The notes: a model not told the origin generated them from the sequence alone. Shown: positions 26,463 through 37,853, counted from the stretch's first letter. The stretch is 64,000 nt of DNA from Massilia sp. TS11 (GCF_022012445.1 NZ_JAKLTS010000001.1:669592-733591), one strand, 5' to 3'. Numbers and translations are program-made.

Positions 26463-26491
26463 CTTGAATTCGCCGCAGGGCGGCCTTATGT
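26463..26491 (+). promoter_or_regulatory. Sigma-32 (heat-shock) promoter-like site of clpB
   Basis: CTTGAA at 26463-26468 and CCTTATGT at 26484-26491 with a 15-base spacer, matching the sigma-32 form CTTGAA-N13-15-CCCCATNT with two deviations in the -10. It lies 31 bases before the clpB start and just after the crcB stop. Confidence 0.65.
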
Positions 26492-26521
26492 TGTGTAGTA
26501 ACGACATCAAGGAGCTTAGCC

Positions 26522-29101
<2,580 letters not shown>

Positions 29102-29111
29102 GCGCGAATAC

Positions 29112-29135
29112 AGGGCGGGCCTGCGGGTCCGCCCT
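29112..29135. terminator. Hairpin between convergent clpB and AraC gene
   Basis: A 10-base stem (29112-29121 with 29126-29135, one G-T pair) around a TGCG loop, 10 bases after the clpB stop. No U-tract follows on the plus strand, so its strength as a terminator is doubtful. Confidence 0.5.
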
Positions 29136-29926
29136 TATGCCGTCTGGCGTGCGAAAAAGCGCGACGGCGGCTCGCCGAAGGTCTTTTTAAACATCGCGCT
29201 GAAGGCCGACTGGCTGGCATAGCCGAGTTCCTGCGCCACCCGCGCCAGCGGCAGGCCGCGCGCGATCAGCGGCGCCGCATGGGCCAGCCGCACCTGCTGG
29301 CGCCACTGGGCAAAGCCCATCCCCAATTCCTTGTCGAACAGGCGCGCCATCGTGCGCTCTGAGGCGCCGGCGCGCGTAGCCAGTTCGGCCAGCGTGGCCT
29401 CGGTGCCGGGCGCATCGAGCAGCACCTGGCACAGGGCCTGCAAGCGTTTATCGCGTGGCATCGGCACGCGCAGCGGGCGTGTGCGCGAGCGCGCCAGCTC
29501 GTCCAGCACCAGATCGGCCAGCAGGGCGGCGCGGCGGTCCTCGTCCTCGCACTGGCCGAGCGCCAGCATGGCCTCGCGCAGCAGCGGACTGACGGCGACG
29601 GCCACGCATTCTTCGCCGGCGAACAGGGCGCGGCTCGGGTGCACGCACAGCACGCGCATCTGGGCCGGACCGAGATTGGCGACCGTGTGCTCGATGCCGG
29701 GCGCAATCCAGATCGCGCGCTCGGGCGGCACGATCCAGCTCGACCCGGCCGCCGTCACCCGCATCACGCCGGCGCGCGCCCAGGTCAGCTGGGCATAGCT
29801 GTGGCGGTGCGGACGGATGGCGCCGGCCTCGCGCAGATCGCGTGCGCCGGGCCGCACGGGCTGGGCCAAGGTGGGGCCATCCTTGTCATCGCGGATGCGG
29901 GTATCGGTCAGTATGGTCAGGGCCAT
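29135..29926 (-). CDS. AraC-family transcriptional regulator
   Basis: A 263-residue regulator with an N-terminal cupin (PHRHSYAQLTWARAGVMRV, WIVPPERAIWIAPGIEHTV, about 38-85) and a C-terminal AraC DNA-binding domain (TLAELATRAGASERTMARLFDKELGMGFAQWRQQVRL and the second helix-turn-helix LPLARVAQELGYASQSAFSAMFKKTFGEPPSRF). It is divergent from an MFS exporter gene 95 bases away, the usual arrangement for a regulator and its target. Confidence 0.93.
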   Translation of the reverse strand: MALTILTDTRIRDDKDGPTLAQPVRPGARDLREAGAIRPHRHSYAQLTWARAGVMRVTAAGSSWIVPPERAIWIAPGIEHTVANLGPAQMRVLCVHPSRALFAGEECVAVAVSPLLREAMLALGQCEDEDRRAALLADLVLDELARSRTRPLRVPMPRDKRLQALCQVLLDAPGTEATLAELATRAGASERTMARLFDKELGMGFAQWRQQVRLAHAAPLIARGLPLARVAQELGYASQSAFSAMFKKTFGEPPSRFFARQTA

Positions 29927-30021
29927 GCTTTGGCGGTTTGGCGATAAAGATTGTCATTCTAGTGTGAATCGGACGCCGCCGTTTTTTCTACACTATGCCG
30001 GTCCCCCTACCGGAGCAATGC

Positions 30022-31218
30022 ATGAAACAGTTGTCGCAGGATGCGCGCGTGATCGGCGTGATTGGCGTGGCGCATGGCGTGTCCCACTTCTTCCATCTGA
30101 TTCTGGTGGCCCTGTTCCCCTGGATCCGGCCCGCCTTTGCCCTCAGCTATGCGGAACTCGGTCTTTTGATGACGGTGTTCTTTGTCGTCTCCGGCATCGG
30201 GCAGGCGCTGGCCGGCTTTGTGGTCGACCGGGTCGGCGCGCTCAAGGTGCTCATGGCCGGGCTGGCCTGTCTGGCCCTGAGCGCCCTGGTGCTGGCGGGG
30301 GCGGCCTCGTATCCGATGCTGCTGCTCGGCTCGCTGTTGGCGGGCCTGGGCAACAGCGTGTTCCATCCGGCCGACTACAGCCTGCTGAACCACCATGTGT
30401 CCAAGCCGAATCTCGCGCATGCGTTTTCCGTACATGGCATCAGCGGCAATCTCGGCTGGGGCTCGGCGCCCCTGCTGCTGGGCGCTGTGGCGGCCGTGGC
30501 CGGCTGGCGCGTGGCCCTGCTGACGGCAGCCGCTCTGCCGCTGCTGATGCTGGTGGTGCTGGCGGCCGAACGCGCGCGCCTGGAGTTCGCGCCGGTCGCC
30601 CATGCGGCAGGCGGGCAGGGCGGGGCGCTGGCCTTTCTGCGCCTGCCGGCCGTGTGGATGTCGTTCGGTTTCTTTTTCCTGACGGCGGCGGCGCTGTCGG
30701 GCATCCAGGGTTTCGCCTCCAGCGCGCTGGTTAGCACCTATGGCATCAGCCTGGCCACGGCCACGGCCGCGTACTCGGGCTATATGTTCGCCTCGGCCGG
30801 CGGCATGGTGGTGGGCGGCTTCCTGGCGGCGCGCGCCCGCAGCCACGACCGCACGATCGCCGGCGCCTTCACCCTGGCGGCCCTGCTGGCCCTGCTGCTG
30901 GCCAGCGCCACTGTGCCGGCCTGGTCGGTTGTGCCCCTGCTGGCCGTGATCGGCTTTGCCTCGGGCGTGGCCGGTCCCTCGCGCGACCTGCTGATCCGCG
31001 CCGCCGCGCCGCGCCATGCGACCGGGCGCGTGTACGGCGTCGTGTATTCGGGCCTGGACAGCGGCCTGGCCCTGGGGCCGCTGGCTTTCGGGCTGATCAT
31101 GGACGGCGGCCATCCGCACTGGGTGTTCATCGGCGTGGCCCTGTTCCAGTTTCTGGCGATCGCCACGGCGGTCGGGGTTGGCTCGGAGGGACGCGCGGCC
31201 GCCGTGCAGAAGGCTTAG
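30022..31218 (+). CDS. MFS transporter, fosmidomycin-resistance-like
   Basis: A 398-residue protein with about twelve hydrophobic helices. The N-terminus (GVAHGVSHFFHLILVALFPWIRPAFALSYAELGLLMTVFFVVSGIGQ) resembles the Fsr group of the major facilitator superfamily, whose members export small toxic compounds such as fosmidomycin. The start at 30022 has GGAG 6 bases upstream; an in-frame upstream codon at 29995 lacks one. The divergent AraC gene is the likely regulator. The true substrate is unknown. Confidence 0.85.
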   Translation: MKQLSQDARVIGVIGVAHGVSHFFHLILVALFPWIRPAFALSYAELGLLMTVFFVVSGIGQALAGFVVDRVGALKVLMAGLACLALSALVLAGAASYPMLLLGSLLAGLGNSVFHPADYSLLNHHVSKPNLAHAFSVHGISGNLGWGSAPLLLGAVAAVAGWRVALLTAAALPLLMLVVLAAERARLEFAPVAHAAGGQGGALAFLRLPAVWMSFGFFFLTAAALSGIQGFASSALVSTYGISLATATAAYSGYMFASAGGMVVGGFLAARARSHDRTIAGAFTLAALLALLLASATVPAWSVVPLLAVIGFASGVAGPSRDLLIRAAAPRHATGRVYGVVYSGLDSGLALGPLAFGLIMDGGHPHWVFIGVALFQFLAIATAVGVGSEGRAAAVQKA

Positions 31219-31254
31219 AATCGGCACAAACCTTTTCACCTACCAGGAGCCACC

Positions 31255-31749
31255 ATGTCTTTTGCCACCACCGACCTGTGCGACGACCACCCCGAACTGC
31301 TCGAGGACGGCCGCCTGCTCGTGCTGCCACCCGTGTTCAAGCACTGGGGCCAGCACCGGCGTTTCTGCGGCCCGATCACGACCCTGCGCGTGTTCGAGGA
31401 CAACGCCCTCGTGCGCGCCACCCTGGAAGCGCCCGGGCACGGCCATGTGCTGGTGATCGATGGCGGCGGCAGCCTGCGCCGCGCCCTGGTTGGCGGCCAG
31501 CTCGGCCTGCTGGCGCAGAACAATGGCTGGGCCGGCATCGTGATCGACGGCTGCGTGCGCGACACCGATGAGCTGAATGCCTGCGCGGTCGGCATCCGCG
31601 CCTTGGCCGCGATTCCCCAGCGCAGCGCGCGCCAGGGCGTGGGCGAACGCAATGGCCGCATCAGCGTGGCCGGCGTGGCCGTCAGCCCCGATGACTGGTG
31701 CTATGCCGATGCCGACGGCATCCTGATTGCGCGCCAAAAGCTCGCCTGA
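31255..31749 (+). CDS. rraA: RraA family protein (RNase E inhibitor / HMG aldolase type)
   Basis: A 164-residue RraA. The family motif GGGSLRRALVGGQLGLLAQNNGWAGIVIDGCVRDTDEL is at about 71-107, including the Gly-Gly and Arg-Asp residues that bind metal and substrate in the related 4-hydroxy-4-methyl-2-oxoglutarate aldolases. E. coli RraA binds and inhibits RNase E, and many homologues are aldolases, so either role is possible. AGGAG precedes the start. A terminator follows the gene. Confidence 0.92.
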   Translation: MSFATTDLCDDHPELLEDGRLLVLPPVFKHWGQHRRFCGPITTLRVFEDNALVRATLEAPGHGHVLVIDGGGSLRRALVGGQLGLLAQNNGWAGIVIDGCVRDTDELNACAVGIRALAAIPQRSARQGVGERNGRISVAGVAVSPDDWCYADADGILIARQKLA

Positions 31750-31810
31750 GTGGCGGCGATACAACAGACGGGCCGCGCAGTTTTAGAGGCTTTCCTCCAA
31801 ATTTTCTTCA

Positions 31811-31836
31811 AAACGGGCCCGCGCGGCCCGTTTTTT
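31811..31836 (+). terminator. Rho-independent terminator of rraA
   Basis: A 9-base stem (31811-31819 with 31825-31833, AAACGGGCC) with loop CGCGC and a run of Ts, 62 bases after the rraA stop. Confidence 0.9.
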
Positions 31837-31854
31837 CATCTGTTGAGATCGCGG

Positions 31855-31934
31855 TTTCATATCGTGGAATATGCAGCATGGCGATCCGCTGTTTTGCTTC
31901 CATTTTGAGAAATGGTGTTTCGTATCATGGGATA
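31855..31934 (+). promoter_or_regulatory. Paired IclR-type operator-like repeats upstream of aceA
   Basis: Two 17-base direct copies, 31855-31871 (TTTCATATCGTGGAATA) and 31918-31934 (TTTCGTATCATGGGATA), match at 14 of 17 positions and start 63 bases apart, about six helical turns. The first contains the TTC-N8-GAA symmetry seen in many IclR-family operators. The gap 31750-32074 holds no gene: terminator, these repeats, the palindrome and the promoter. Confidence 0.45.
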
Positions 31935-31979
31935 GAAAAATTAAGTCATTGAAAAATAACGAAATAAATTTACTTGTAT

Positions 31980-31993
31980 GTCTTATATAAGAC
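31980..31993. promoter_or_regulatory. 14-bp perfect palindromic operator candidate
   Basis: GTCTTATATAAGAC, perfectly self-complementary, ends 2 bases before the -35 hexamer of the aceA promoter. Its size and symmetry fit a dimeric GntR- or similar-type regulator; the regulator is not encoded here. Confidence 0.6.
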
Positions 31994-31995
31994 TA

Positions 31996-32024
31996 TTGCT
32001 GCGACGCGCAAACAGGCCTAGGAT
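31996..32024 (+). promoter_or_regulatory. Putative sigma-70 promoter of aceA
   Basis: TTGCTG (31996-32001) and TAGGAT (32019-32024) with a 17-base spacer, 50 bases before the aceA start. Confidence 0.6.
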
Positions 32025-32074
32025 ATCTCTAACGGATTTCATTTCTTGATTCATCTGCCTCAAAGGAGAAGACC

Positions 32075-33370
32075 ATGGCGACTCGTGAACAGCAAATTGC
32101 AGCCCTCCAACATGACTGGGACACCAACCCGCGCTGGAAAGGCGTGAAGCGCAACTACACGGCGGCGGACGTGGTGCGTCTGCGCGGCTCCCTGCAGATC
32201 GAGCACACGCTAGCCAAGCGCGGCGCCGAGAAGCTGTGGAACCTGGTCAACAACGAGCCCTTCGTCAACGCCCTCGGCGCGCTGACCGGCAACCAAGCCA
32301 TGCAGCAGGTGAAGGCTGGCCTGAAGGCCATTTACCTGTCCGGCTGGCAGGTGGCGGGCGACGCCAATCTGGCGGGCGAAATGTATCCCGACCAGTCGCT
32401 GTATCCGGCCAACTCGGTGCCGATGGTGGTCAAGCGCATCAATAACACCTTCCAGCGCGCCGACCAGATCCAATGGTCGGAAGGCAAAGACGACATCGAC
32501 TTCTTCGCGCCCATCGTGGCGGACGCCGAAGCCGGTTTCGGCGGCGTGCTGAACGCATTCGAACTGATGAAATCCATGATCGAAGCGGGCGCCTCCGGCG
32601 TGCACTTCGAAGACCAGCTCGCTTCCGTGAAGAAGTGCGGCCACATGGGCGGCAAGGTGCTGGTGCCGACCCGCGAAGCCTGCGAAAAGCTCAACGCCGC
32701 GCGCCTAGCCGCCGACGTGATGGGCACCTCGACCCTGGTCATCGCCCGTACCGATGCCGAAGCGGCTGACCTGCTGACCTCGGACGTGGACGACAACGAC
32801 CGTCCGTTCTGCACGGGCGAGCGCACGGTGGAAGGCTTCTACCGCGTCAAGCCGGGCCTCGAGCAGGCCATCTCGCGCGCCCTGGCCTATGCCGAGTACG
32901 CCGACCTCGTGTGGTGCGAAACCGGCAAGCCGGACCTGGCCTTCGCCAAGGCCTTCGCCGACGCCGTGCACGCCAAATTCCCGGGCAAACTGCTGGCCTA
33001 TAACTGCTCGCCCTCGTTCAACTGGAAGAAAAACCTGGACGACGCCACGATCGCCAAATTCCAGAAAGAACTCGGCGCCATGGGCTACAAGTTCCAGTTC
33101 ATCACCCTGGCTGGCTTCCACTCGCTCAACTACGGCATGTTCAACCTGGCCCACGGCTATGCCCGCCGTCAGATGTCGGCCTTCGTCGAGCTGCAGGAAG
33201 CCGAATTCGCCGCCGCCGAGAAGGGCTTCACCGCCGTCAAGCACCAGCGCGAAGTCGGTACCGGCTACTTCGATGCCGTGACCCAGACCATCCAGCAAGG
33301 CCAGTCCTCGACCACGGCCCTGCACGGTTCGACCGAGGATGAACAGTTCTTCGATAAGAAGGTCGCCTGA
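32075..33370 (+). CDS. aceA: Isocitrate lyase
   Basis: A 431-residue isocitrate lyase, which splits isocitrate to glyoxylate and succinate at the head of the glyoxylate shunt for growth on acetate or fatty acids. The catalytic motif KKCGHMGGK is at about 186-194, with [25 protein letters not shown] and the [13 protein letters not shown] block all present. AAGGAGAAG precedes the ATG. Malate synthase is not in the window. A long AT-rich leader with operator-like repeats precedes it and a strong terminator follows. Confidence 0.98.
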   Translation: MATREQQIAALQHDWDTNPRWKGVKRNYTAADVVRLRGSLQIEHTLAKRGAEKLWNLVNNEPFVNALGALTGNQAMQQVKAGLKAIYLSGWQVAGDANLAGEMYPDQSLYPANSVPMVVKRINNTFQRADQIQWSEGKDDIDFFAPIVADAEAGFGGVLNAFELMKSMIEAGASGVHFEDQLASVKKCGHMGGKVLVPTREACEKLNAARLAADVMGTSTLVIARTDAEAADLLTSDVDDNDRPFCTGERTVEGFYRVKPGLEQAISRALAYAEYADLVWCETGKPDLAFAKAFADAVHAKFPGKLLAYNCSPSFNWKKNLDDATIAKFQKELGAMGYKFQFITLAGFHSLNYGMFNLAHGYARRQMSAFVELQEAEFAAAEKGFTAVKHQREVGTGYFDAVTQTIQQGQSSTTALHGSTEDEQFFDKKVA

Positions 33371-33407
33371 GTCTGCTGATTCAGCGTTTGTCCGTCAGCT
33401 GTATGTT

Positions 33408-33443
33408 GCGCCACCGCGCCTTGCGCCCGGTGGCGCTTTTTTT
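33408..33443 (+). terminator. Rho-independent terminator of aceA
   Basis: A 9-base stem (33408-33416 with 33428-33436, GCGCCACCG) followed by seven Ts. Confidence 0.92.
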
Positions 33444-33483
33444 GCGGGATAATGCCGGTTGAATCCTAGAAACCGGAACCCGT

Positions 33484-34491
33484 ATGCTTTCTTATCGCCA
33501 CGCCTTCCACGCGGGCAATCACGCCGACGTCCTCAAGCACTTTGTGCAGATGCAGCTGCATCACTATCTGAACCAGAAGGACGTGGCCTACACCTATGTC
33601 GATACCCATTCCGGCGCTGGCCTGTACGCGCTGGACGGGCGCGACGCCAGCAAGACGGCGGAGGCCGAGACCGGCATCGCGCGCCTGTGGGGGCGCAGCG
33701 ATTTGCCGCCGGCCCTGGCCGAATACGTCGACCTCGTGCGTGCGCTCAATCCCAGCGGCAAGCTGCGCTACTATCCGGGCTCGCCCTATGTGGCCGAGCG
33801 CTGCGCGCGCGAGCAGGACCGCCTGCGCCTGTTCGAGCTGCATCCGGCCGACGTCAAACTGCTGGGCGATAACTTCCGTCAGCTCGACAAGCATGCGGCC
33901 GAGCAGGGCCAGCGCCCGGCGCGCGGCAAGCGTGTGCTGATCGAGCACGGTGACGGCTTTCTCGGTTTGAAGGCGCAGCTGCCGCCGCCCTCGCGCCGCG
34001 GTCTGGTGCTGATCGATCCGCCGTATGAAGTAAAAGACGATTACAAACGCGTGTTGACCACCTTGCAGGATGCGCTCGGGCGTTTTTCGACCGGCACGTA
34101 TGCGGTCTGGTACCCGGTGCTGCAGCGGGTCGAGGCGCGCCATTTCGCCGACCGCCTGAAGACCCTGCCGTGCAAGGAATGGCTGAACGTCAGCCTGGCC
34201 ATCTCCGGCCCGATGCCGGATGGTATCGGCCTGCACAACAGCGGCATGTTCATTCTGAATCCGCCCTATACCTTGCAACCCCTGCTGAAGGAAGTGCTGC
34301 CTTATCTGGTCCAGGTGCTGGGACGCGATGCGGGCGCCGGTTTCGTGCTCGAAAGCGGCACGCCGCTGCCGGCCACGCGCATGGCGCCCGGGGCCGCACG
34401 CCCCGGTCAGCGAGCACAAGCTGGGCGTCCTGTCAATTCTCATAAGTCAACAGGCTTTGCCACGCGTGCAAAAAAAATAGTACCCAAATGA
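33484..34491 (+). CDS. rlmJ: 23S rRNA adenine-2030 N6-methyltransferase RlmJ
   Basis: A 335-residue RlmJ. The N-terminus MLSYRHAFHAGNHADVLKH is diagnostic; YVDTHSGAGLY near 37-47 is the SAM motif and LIDPPYE near 177-183 the DPPY catalytic motif for N6-adenine methylation. The family usually ends near residue 280-295, about at the FVLESG here (residue 290); the last 45 residues (TPLPATRMAPGAARPGQ onward) have no family counterpart that I recognise and look like read-through of intergenic DNA, including a GC hairpin at 34388-34406. Confidence 0.94.
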   Translation: MLSYRHAFHAGNHADVLKHFVQMQLHHYLNQKDVAYTYVDTHSGAGLYALDGRDASKTAEAETGIARLWGRSDLPPALAEYVDLVRALNPSGKLRYYPGSPYVAERCAREQDRLRLFELHPADVKLLGDNFRQLDKHAAEQGQRPARGKRVLIEHGDGFLGLKAQLPPPSRRGLVLIDPPYEVKDDYKRVLTTLQDALGRFSTGTYAVWYPVLQRVEARHFADRLKTLPCKEWLNVSLAISGPMPDGIGLHNSGMFILNPPYTLQPLLKEVLPYLVQVLGRDAGAGFVLESGTPLPATRMAPGAARPGQRAQAGRPVNSHKSTGFATRAKKIVPK

Positions 34492-34493
34492 AA

Positions 34494-34520
34494 TTGTTGA
34501 GTACTTTTCGGTAGTATAGT
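34494..34520 (+). promoter_or_regulatory. Putative promoter of the EAL/HDOD gene
   Basis: TTGTTG (34494-34499) and TATAGT (34515-34520) with a short 15-base spacer in an AT-rich stretch 65 bases before the start codon. Confidence 0.4.
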
Positions 34521-34585
34521 TTCGTTATTACGGACCTAAAACGTCCAAAAATACACAACGATGCTAGGTACTTAGGGGGTTTTAC

Positions 34586-35860
34586 ATGTCGAATGGGGCA
34601 CCGGCTGCTACCGCGGAACCGGAAAAACTGTCTGACGACTTCTTTTTGGCGCGCCAGCCGATCCTGGGCCGCGACCAGATGCTGGTGGCCTTCGAGTTGC
34701 TGTTCCGTAGTGCGAATGTCAGCACCTCGGGCGTGACCGATGATGCCACCGCGACCGCCTCCGTGATTTCCCATGCCGCCCAGCTCGGCATGGATCATGT
34801 GGTCGGTCAAAACCGTGCCTTCGTGAATGTCGATGCGGTGGTGCTGCAAAGCGACTTCATCCGCTTCCTCGATCATGAGAAGGTCATTCTGGAAATCCTC
34901 GAGACGGTCAAGGCGACCGACGAGGTCATCGCCCGCGTCCGCGAGCTGAAGGAGCTCGGCTTCGTGTTCGCGCTCGACGATGTGATCAGCGCCTCCGAGG
35001 ACGTGAAGAAGCTGCTGCCCCTGGTCGATGTGATCAAGGTCGACCTGATGGGCGTCAACGAAGCCCAGCTGACGGCCCTGGCGCGCGTGTTCAAGGGCTC
35101 GGGCAAGAAGCTGCTGGCCGAGAAGGTCGAGACGCGCAAGGACTTCGAAACCTGCAAGGCGCTCGGTTTCGACTATTTCCAGGGCTATTACTTCGCCCGT
35201 CCGGTTGTGCTGACCGGGAAGAAGATTGCGCCCTCGCAGATGGCCATCATGGGCCTGCTCGATCTGATCAATTCGGACGCCGACACCAAGGACATCGAAC
35301 TGGCGGTCAAGCGCGACCCGCTGATCAGCATGAACCTGCTGCGTCTGGTGAATACGCCGGCCGCCGGGGTCAGCCGCAAGATCGATTCGGTCGCCCAGGC
35401 CCTGATGGTGTTGGGCCGCAAGCAGCTGCAGCGCTGGCTGCAGATTCTGCTGTACGCCCAGCCGGGCGGCAATGTCGAGTTCACCTCGCCGCTGCTGCAG
35501 CTGGCCACCACCCGTGGCAAGCTGCTGGAACTGATCGTGCTCGAAGTGACGGGCAAGAAGCAGCAGGCCGAGACTGCCTTCACGGTGGGCATCATGTCGC
35601 TGATGGACACGCTGTTCTCGATGAGCATGCCCGACATTTTGAATACCGTCGCCGTCACCGACGAGGTGCGCGAAGCCCTGGTCAGCCGCGGCGGTCAGCT
35701 GGGCGACATGCTGACCCTGATCGAACTGCTCGAAGGCACCCACAAGAGCCCGCAGCTGAAGGATGTCATGGACCGCCTCGGCCTGTCGCCGGTGCAGGTG
35801 CGCGACATCCAGCTGGCGGCCTTCAACTGGGTCACCGAGCTGTCGCAGGAAGTGCAGTAA
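34586..35860 (+). CDS. EAL/HDOD signalling protein, probably without phosphodiesterase activity
   Basis: A 424-residue cytoplasmic protein of the YuxH type: an EAL-like domain (about 18-210) and an HDOD domain (about 215-405). In the first, the EAL triplet is ELL (FELLFRS), NVD, ILEILE, IKVD, AEKVE and FQGYYFARP are kept, but DDFGTG is replaced by DDVISAS, so cyclic di-GMP breakdown is doubtful while binding may remain. The HDOD part has LINSDADTKDIELAVKRDPLISMNLLRLVNTPAAG. The downstream methyltransferase gene is convergent. Confidence 0.92.
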   Translation: MSNGAPAATAEPEKLSDDFFLARQPILGRDQMLVAFELLFRSANVSTSGVTDDATATASVISHAAQLGMDHVVGQNRAFVNVDAVVLQSDFIRFLDHEKVILEILETVKATDEVIARVRELKELGFVFALDDVISASEDVKKLLPLVDVIKVDLMGVNEAQLTALARVFKGSGKKLLAEKVETRKDFETCKALGFDYFQGYYFARPVVLTGKKIAPSQMAIMGLLDLINSDADTKDIELAVKRDPLISMNLLRLVNTPAAGVSRKIDSVAQALMVLGRKQLQRWLQILLYAQPGGNVEFTSPLLQLATTRGKLLELIVLEVTGKKQQAETAFTVGIMSLMDTLFSMSMPDILNTVAVTDEVREALVSRGGQLGDMLTLIELLEGTHKSPQLKDVMDRLGLSPVQVRDIQLAAFNWVTELSQEVQ

Positions 35861-35866
35861 GCCGCT

Positions 35867-36601
35867 TCAGGCCAGCAGCAAAAAGACGCTCGGCTTCTTG
35901 TGGAAGTCGGGCGTTTTATTTTGGGCCAGATCGGCCTTCCAGCGCGCCGCGCTCTGGGTGCGGATGGTCTCGCTCGGCAGGCTGATGTCGGTGGCCACGC
36001 ACAGCAGGGTGCTGCCCTGGCAGTGGCTGGCCAGGGCCTCGAGCATGGCGCCATTGCGGTAGGGCGTCTCGATGAAGAGCTGGGTCTGCTTTTCGGCGCG
36101 CGAGCGCTGTTCGAGTTCCTTGATGCGCTTGGCGCGCAGGGCGGCATCGGTCGGCAGATAGCCGTGGAAGGCGAAGCTCTGGCCGTTCAGGCCCGAGGCC
36201 ATCAGGGCCAGCAGCAGCGAGGAGGGGCCGACCAGCGGGCGCACCGGAATGCCATGCTGGTGGGCCAGGCGCACCAGGTCGGCGCCGGGATCGGCCACGG
36301 CCGGCACCCCGGCCTCGGACAGCAGGCCGGCGTCGTGGCCGGCCAGCAGCGGGGCCAGCAGGGCGGCGAGGGCGGCCGGCGGGGTGTTCACGTTCAGCTC
36401 GCCCATCTGGATCTCCTGCAGCGGGCGCGCCAGCGGCTGCTTGGCGCCGACCAGCTTCAGGAAGGCGCGCGCCGATTTGGCATTTTCGACAATGAAATGC
36501 GAGAGGCTGGCGGTCTGGGCCAGCACCAGCGGCGGCAGCACGCTGTCGAGGTCCTCGGTGGCGCCGAGGGTGTTCGGGATCAGATACAGGGTTCCGGTCA
36601 T
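35867..36601 (-). CDS. RsmI-like SAM-dependent methyltransferase
   Basis: A 244-residue tetrapyrrole-methylase-fold protein, related to RsmI (16S rRNA C1402 2'-O-methyltransferase) but shorter than the 286-residue E. coli enzyme. It begins GTLYLIPNTLG, and has GLLSEAGVPAVADPGADLVRLAHQHG near 92-117, GPSSLLLALMASGLNGQSFAFHGYLP and a late FIETPYRN motif. The truncated group is often annotated simply as a methyltransferase, so the rRNA target is not certain. It is followed upstream by the maf gene, two bases away on the same strand. Confidence 0.87.
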   Translation of the reverse strand: MTGTLYLIPNTLGATEDLDSVLPPLVLAQTASLSHFIVENAKSARAFLKLVGAKQPLARPLQEIQMGELNVNTPPAALAALLAPLLAGHDAGLLSEAGVPAVADPGADLVRLAHQHGIPVRPLVGPSSLLLALMASGLNGQSFAFHGYLPTDAALRAKRIKELEQRSRAEKQTQLFIETPYRNGAMLEALASHCQGSTLLCVATDISLPSETIRTQSAARWKADLAQNKTPDFHKKPSVFLLLA

Positions 36602-36603
36602 GG

Positions 36604-37197
36604 TCAGGCGCTAAAGAAGGGCATGCCGGCGCGGCGCAGCATGCTGGTCAGGGCGATCAGCGGCAGGCCGGTCAGGGCGGTCGGGTCGCTGGTGTCGATG
36701 GCGGACAGAATGGCGATGCCAAGGCCTTCGTTCTTGGCGCTGCCGGCGCAGTCGTAGGGCTGCTCGAGGCGCAGGTAGGCGTCGAGTTCGGCGTCGGGCA
36801 GGTCGCGCACGGTCACAAAGGTCTGCACGTTCTCGCGCTGCAGGGTGCCGCTGCAGCCGTCCCACAGGCACAGGGCGGTGTGGAAGGTGACGCGCCGGCC
36901 GCGCATCATTTGCAGCTGGGCCAGGGCGCGCGCATGGTCGCCCGGCTTGCCGATCTGGATGCCGTCGAGCGTGGCGACCTGGTCGGACCCGATCACCAGC
37001 GCGCGCGGCGCGCGTGCGCCGACCGCGCGCGCCTTGGCCTCGGCCAGGCGCAGGGCGGTGGCCTCCGGGGCCTCGTCGGGCAGCGGGGTTTCGTCGACCT
37101 CGGGCAGCATGACTTCGAAGGGCAGGCGCAGGCGGCTCAGAAGTTCGCGGCGGTAGGCCGAACTCGAGGCCAGGATCAGGCGGGGCAGGGCAGGCAT
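36604..37197 (-). CDS. Maf-type nucleotide pyrophosphatase (YceF-like)
   Basis: A 197-residue Maf protein. LILASSSAYRRELL (7-20), SDQVATLDGIQIGKPG near 71-86 and the C-terminal PYDCAGSAKNEGLGIAIL are typical of the YceF subgroup, which hydrolyses 7-methyl-GTP and related damaged nucleotides. It is divergent from yceD, the usual context for this gene in proteobacteria, and is followed by the RsmI-like gene two bases on. Confidence 0.93.
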   Translation of the reverse strand: MPALPRLILASSSAYRRELLSRLRLPFEVMLPEVDETPLPDEAPEATALRLAEAKARAVGARAPRALVIGSDQVATLDGIQIGKPGDHARALAQLQMMRGRRVTFHTALCLWDGCSGTLQRENVQTFVTVRDLPDAELDAYLRLEQPYDCAGSAKNEGLGIAILSAIDTSDPTALTGLPLIALTSMLRRAGMPFFSA

Positions 37198-37266
37198 CAG
37201 AAAGTCTTTGACTCGGCAGAAGAAAGCCTGTTATTATCGCAGGTTTTCCGGGGAAGTTTTCTGAAA

Positions 37267-37767
37267 ATGAGTGCTTTTGTCATCGACGCCTTCGAGTTTT
37301 GTCGAAACAATGGCCGGCGCGAGGGGCTGACGCCGCTCGCCGACATGACCCGGTTGAGCAAGGAATGTGTGGATACCGCGGGCGAGATCGCCTGGTCGCT
37401 GGTGGGGAGCACCTCGGCGCAGGGTTTTCCGCAGATTCTGTTGTCGGTGAAAGGGACGGTGCGCCTGCAATGTCAGCGCTGCATGGCCCCGATGGCCTTC
37501 GAGATCGACTCCAGCACGCTGCTGATGCTGGGGAAGGACGATGCCGATGCCGACCAGATTGAAGAAATCATCGACGACGAGAGCGTCGATGTGATCGTGG
37601 GCAGCCGCCAGTGCGACATCCGCGATCTGATTGAAGATGAAGCCCTGCTGGCCCTGCCGCAGGCGCCGAAACACGATGTCTGTCCGGACACTGCGCTGCT
37701 GGACAGCGTGAATCGTGATAAGGCCTCGCCCTTTGCCGGCTTGAAGGCCCTGCAATCCAAAGAATAG
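37267..37767 (+). CDS. YceD family protein (DUF177)
   Basis: A 166-residue YceD homologue, which in other bacteria precedes rpmF and takes part in 23S rRNA processing. VKGTVRLQCQRCMAPM with the CxxC pair at about 72-75 and the DLIEDEALLALP helix near 121-132 are family features. ATG at 37267 gives the normal length; the frame extends further upstream inside the divergent maf gene with no homologous sequence. Confidence 0.9.
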   Translation: MSAFVIDAFEFCRNNGRREGLTPLADMTRLSKECVDTAGEIAWSLVGSTSAQGFPQILLSVKGTVRLQCQRCMAPMAFEIDSSTLLMLGKDDADADQIEEIIDDESVDVIVGSRQCDIRDLIEDEALLALPQAPKHDVCPDTALLDSVNRDKASPFAGLKALQSKE

Positions 37768-37853
37768 GCAGTACGTAAAGGACGTGGTCATCACGTAAGA
37801 GAAGTCTCATGTAGTCGAGTGGTAAAAACGCGCATGTATTTGCTAGTCGACTG

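Noticed and set aside
26456..26521. Fluoride riboswitch near crcB
   Set aside because: No recognisable conserved core; crcB is internal to an overlapping gene chain.
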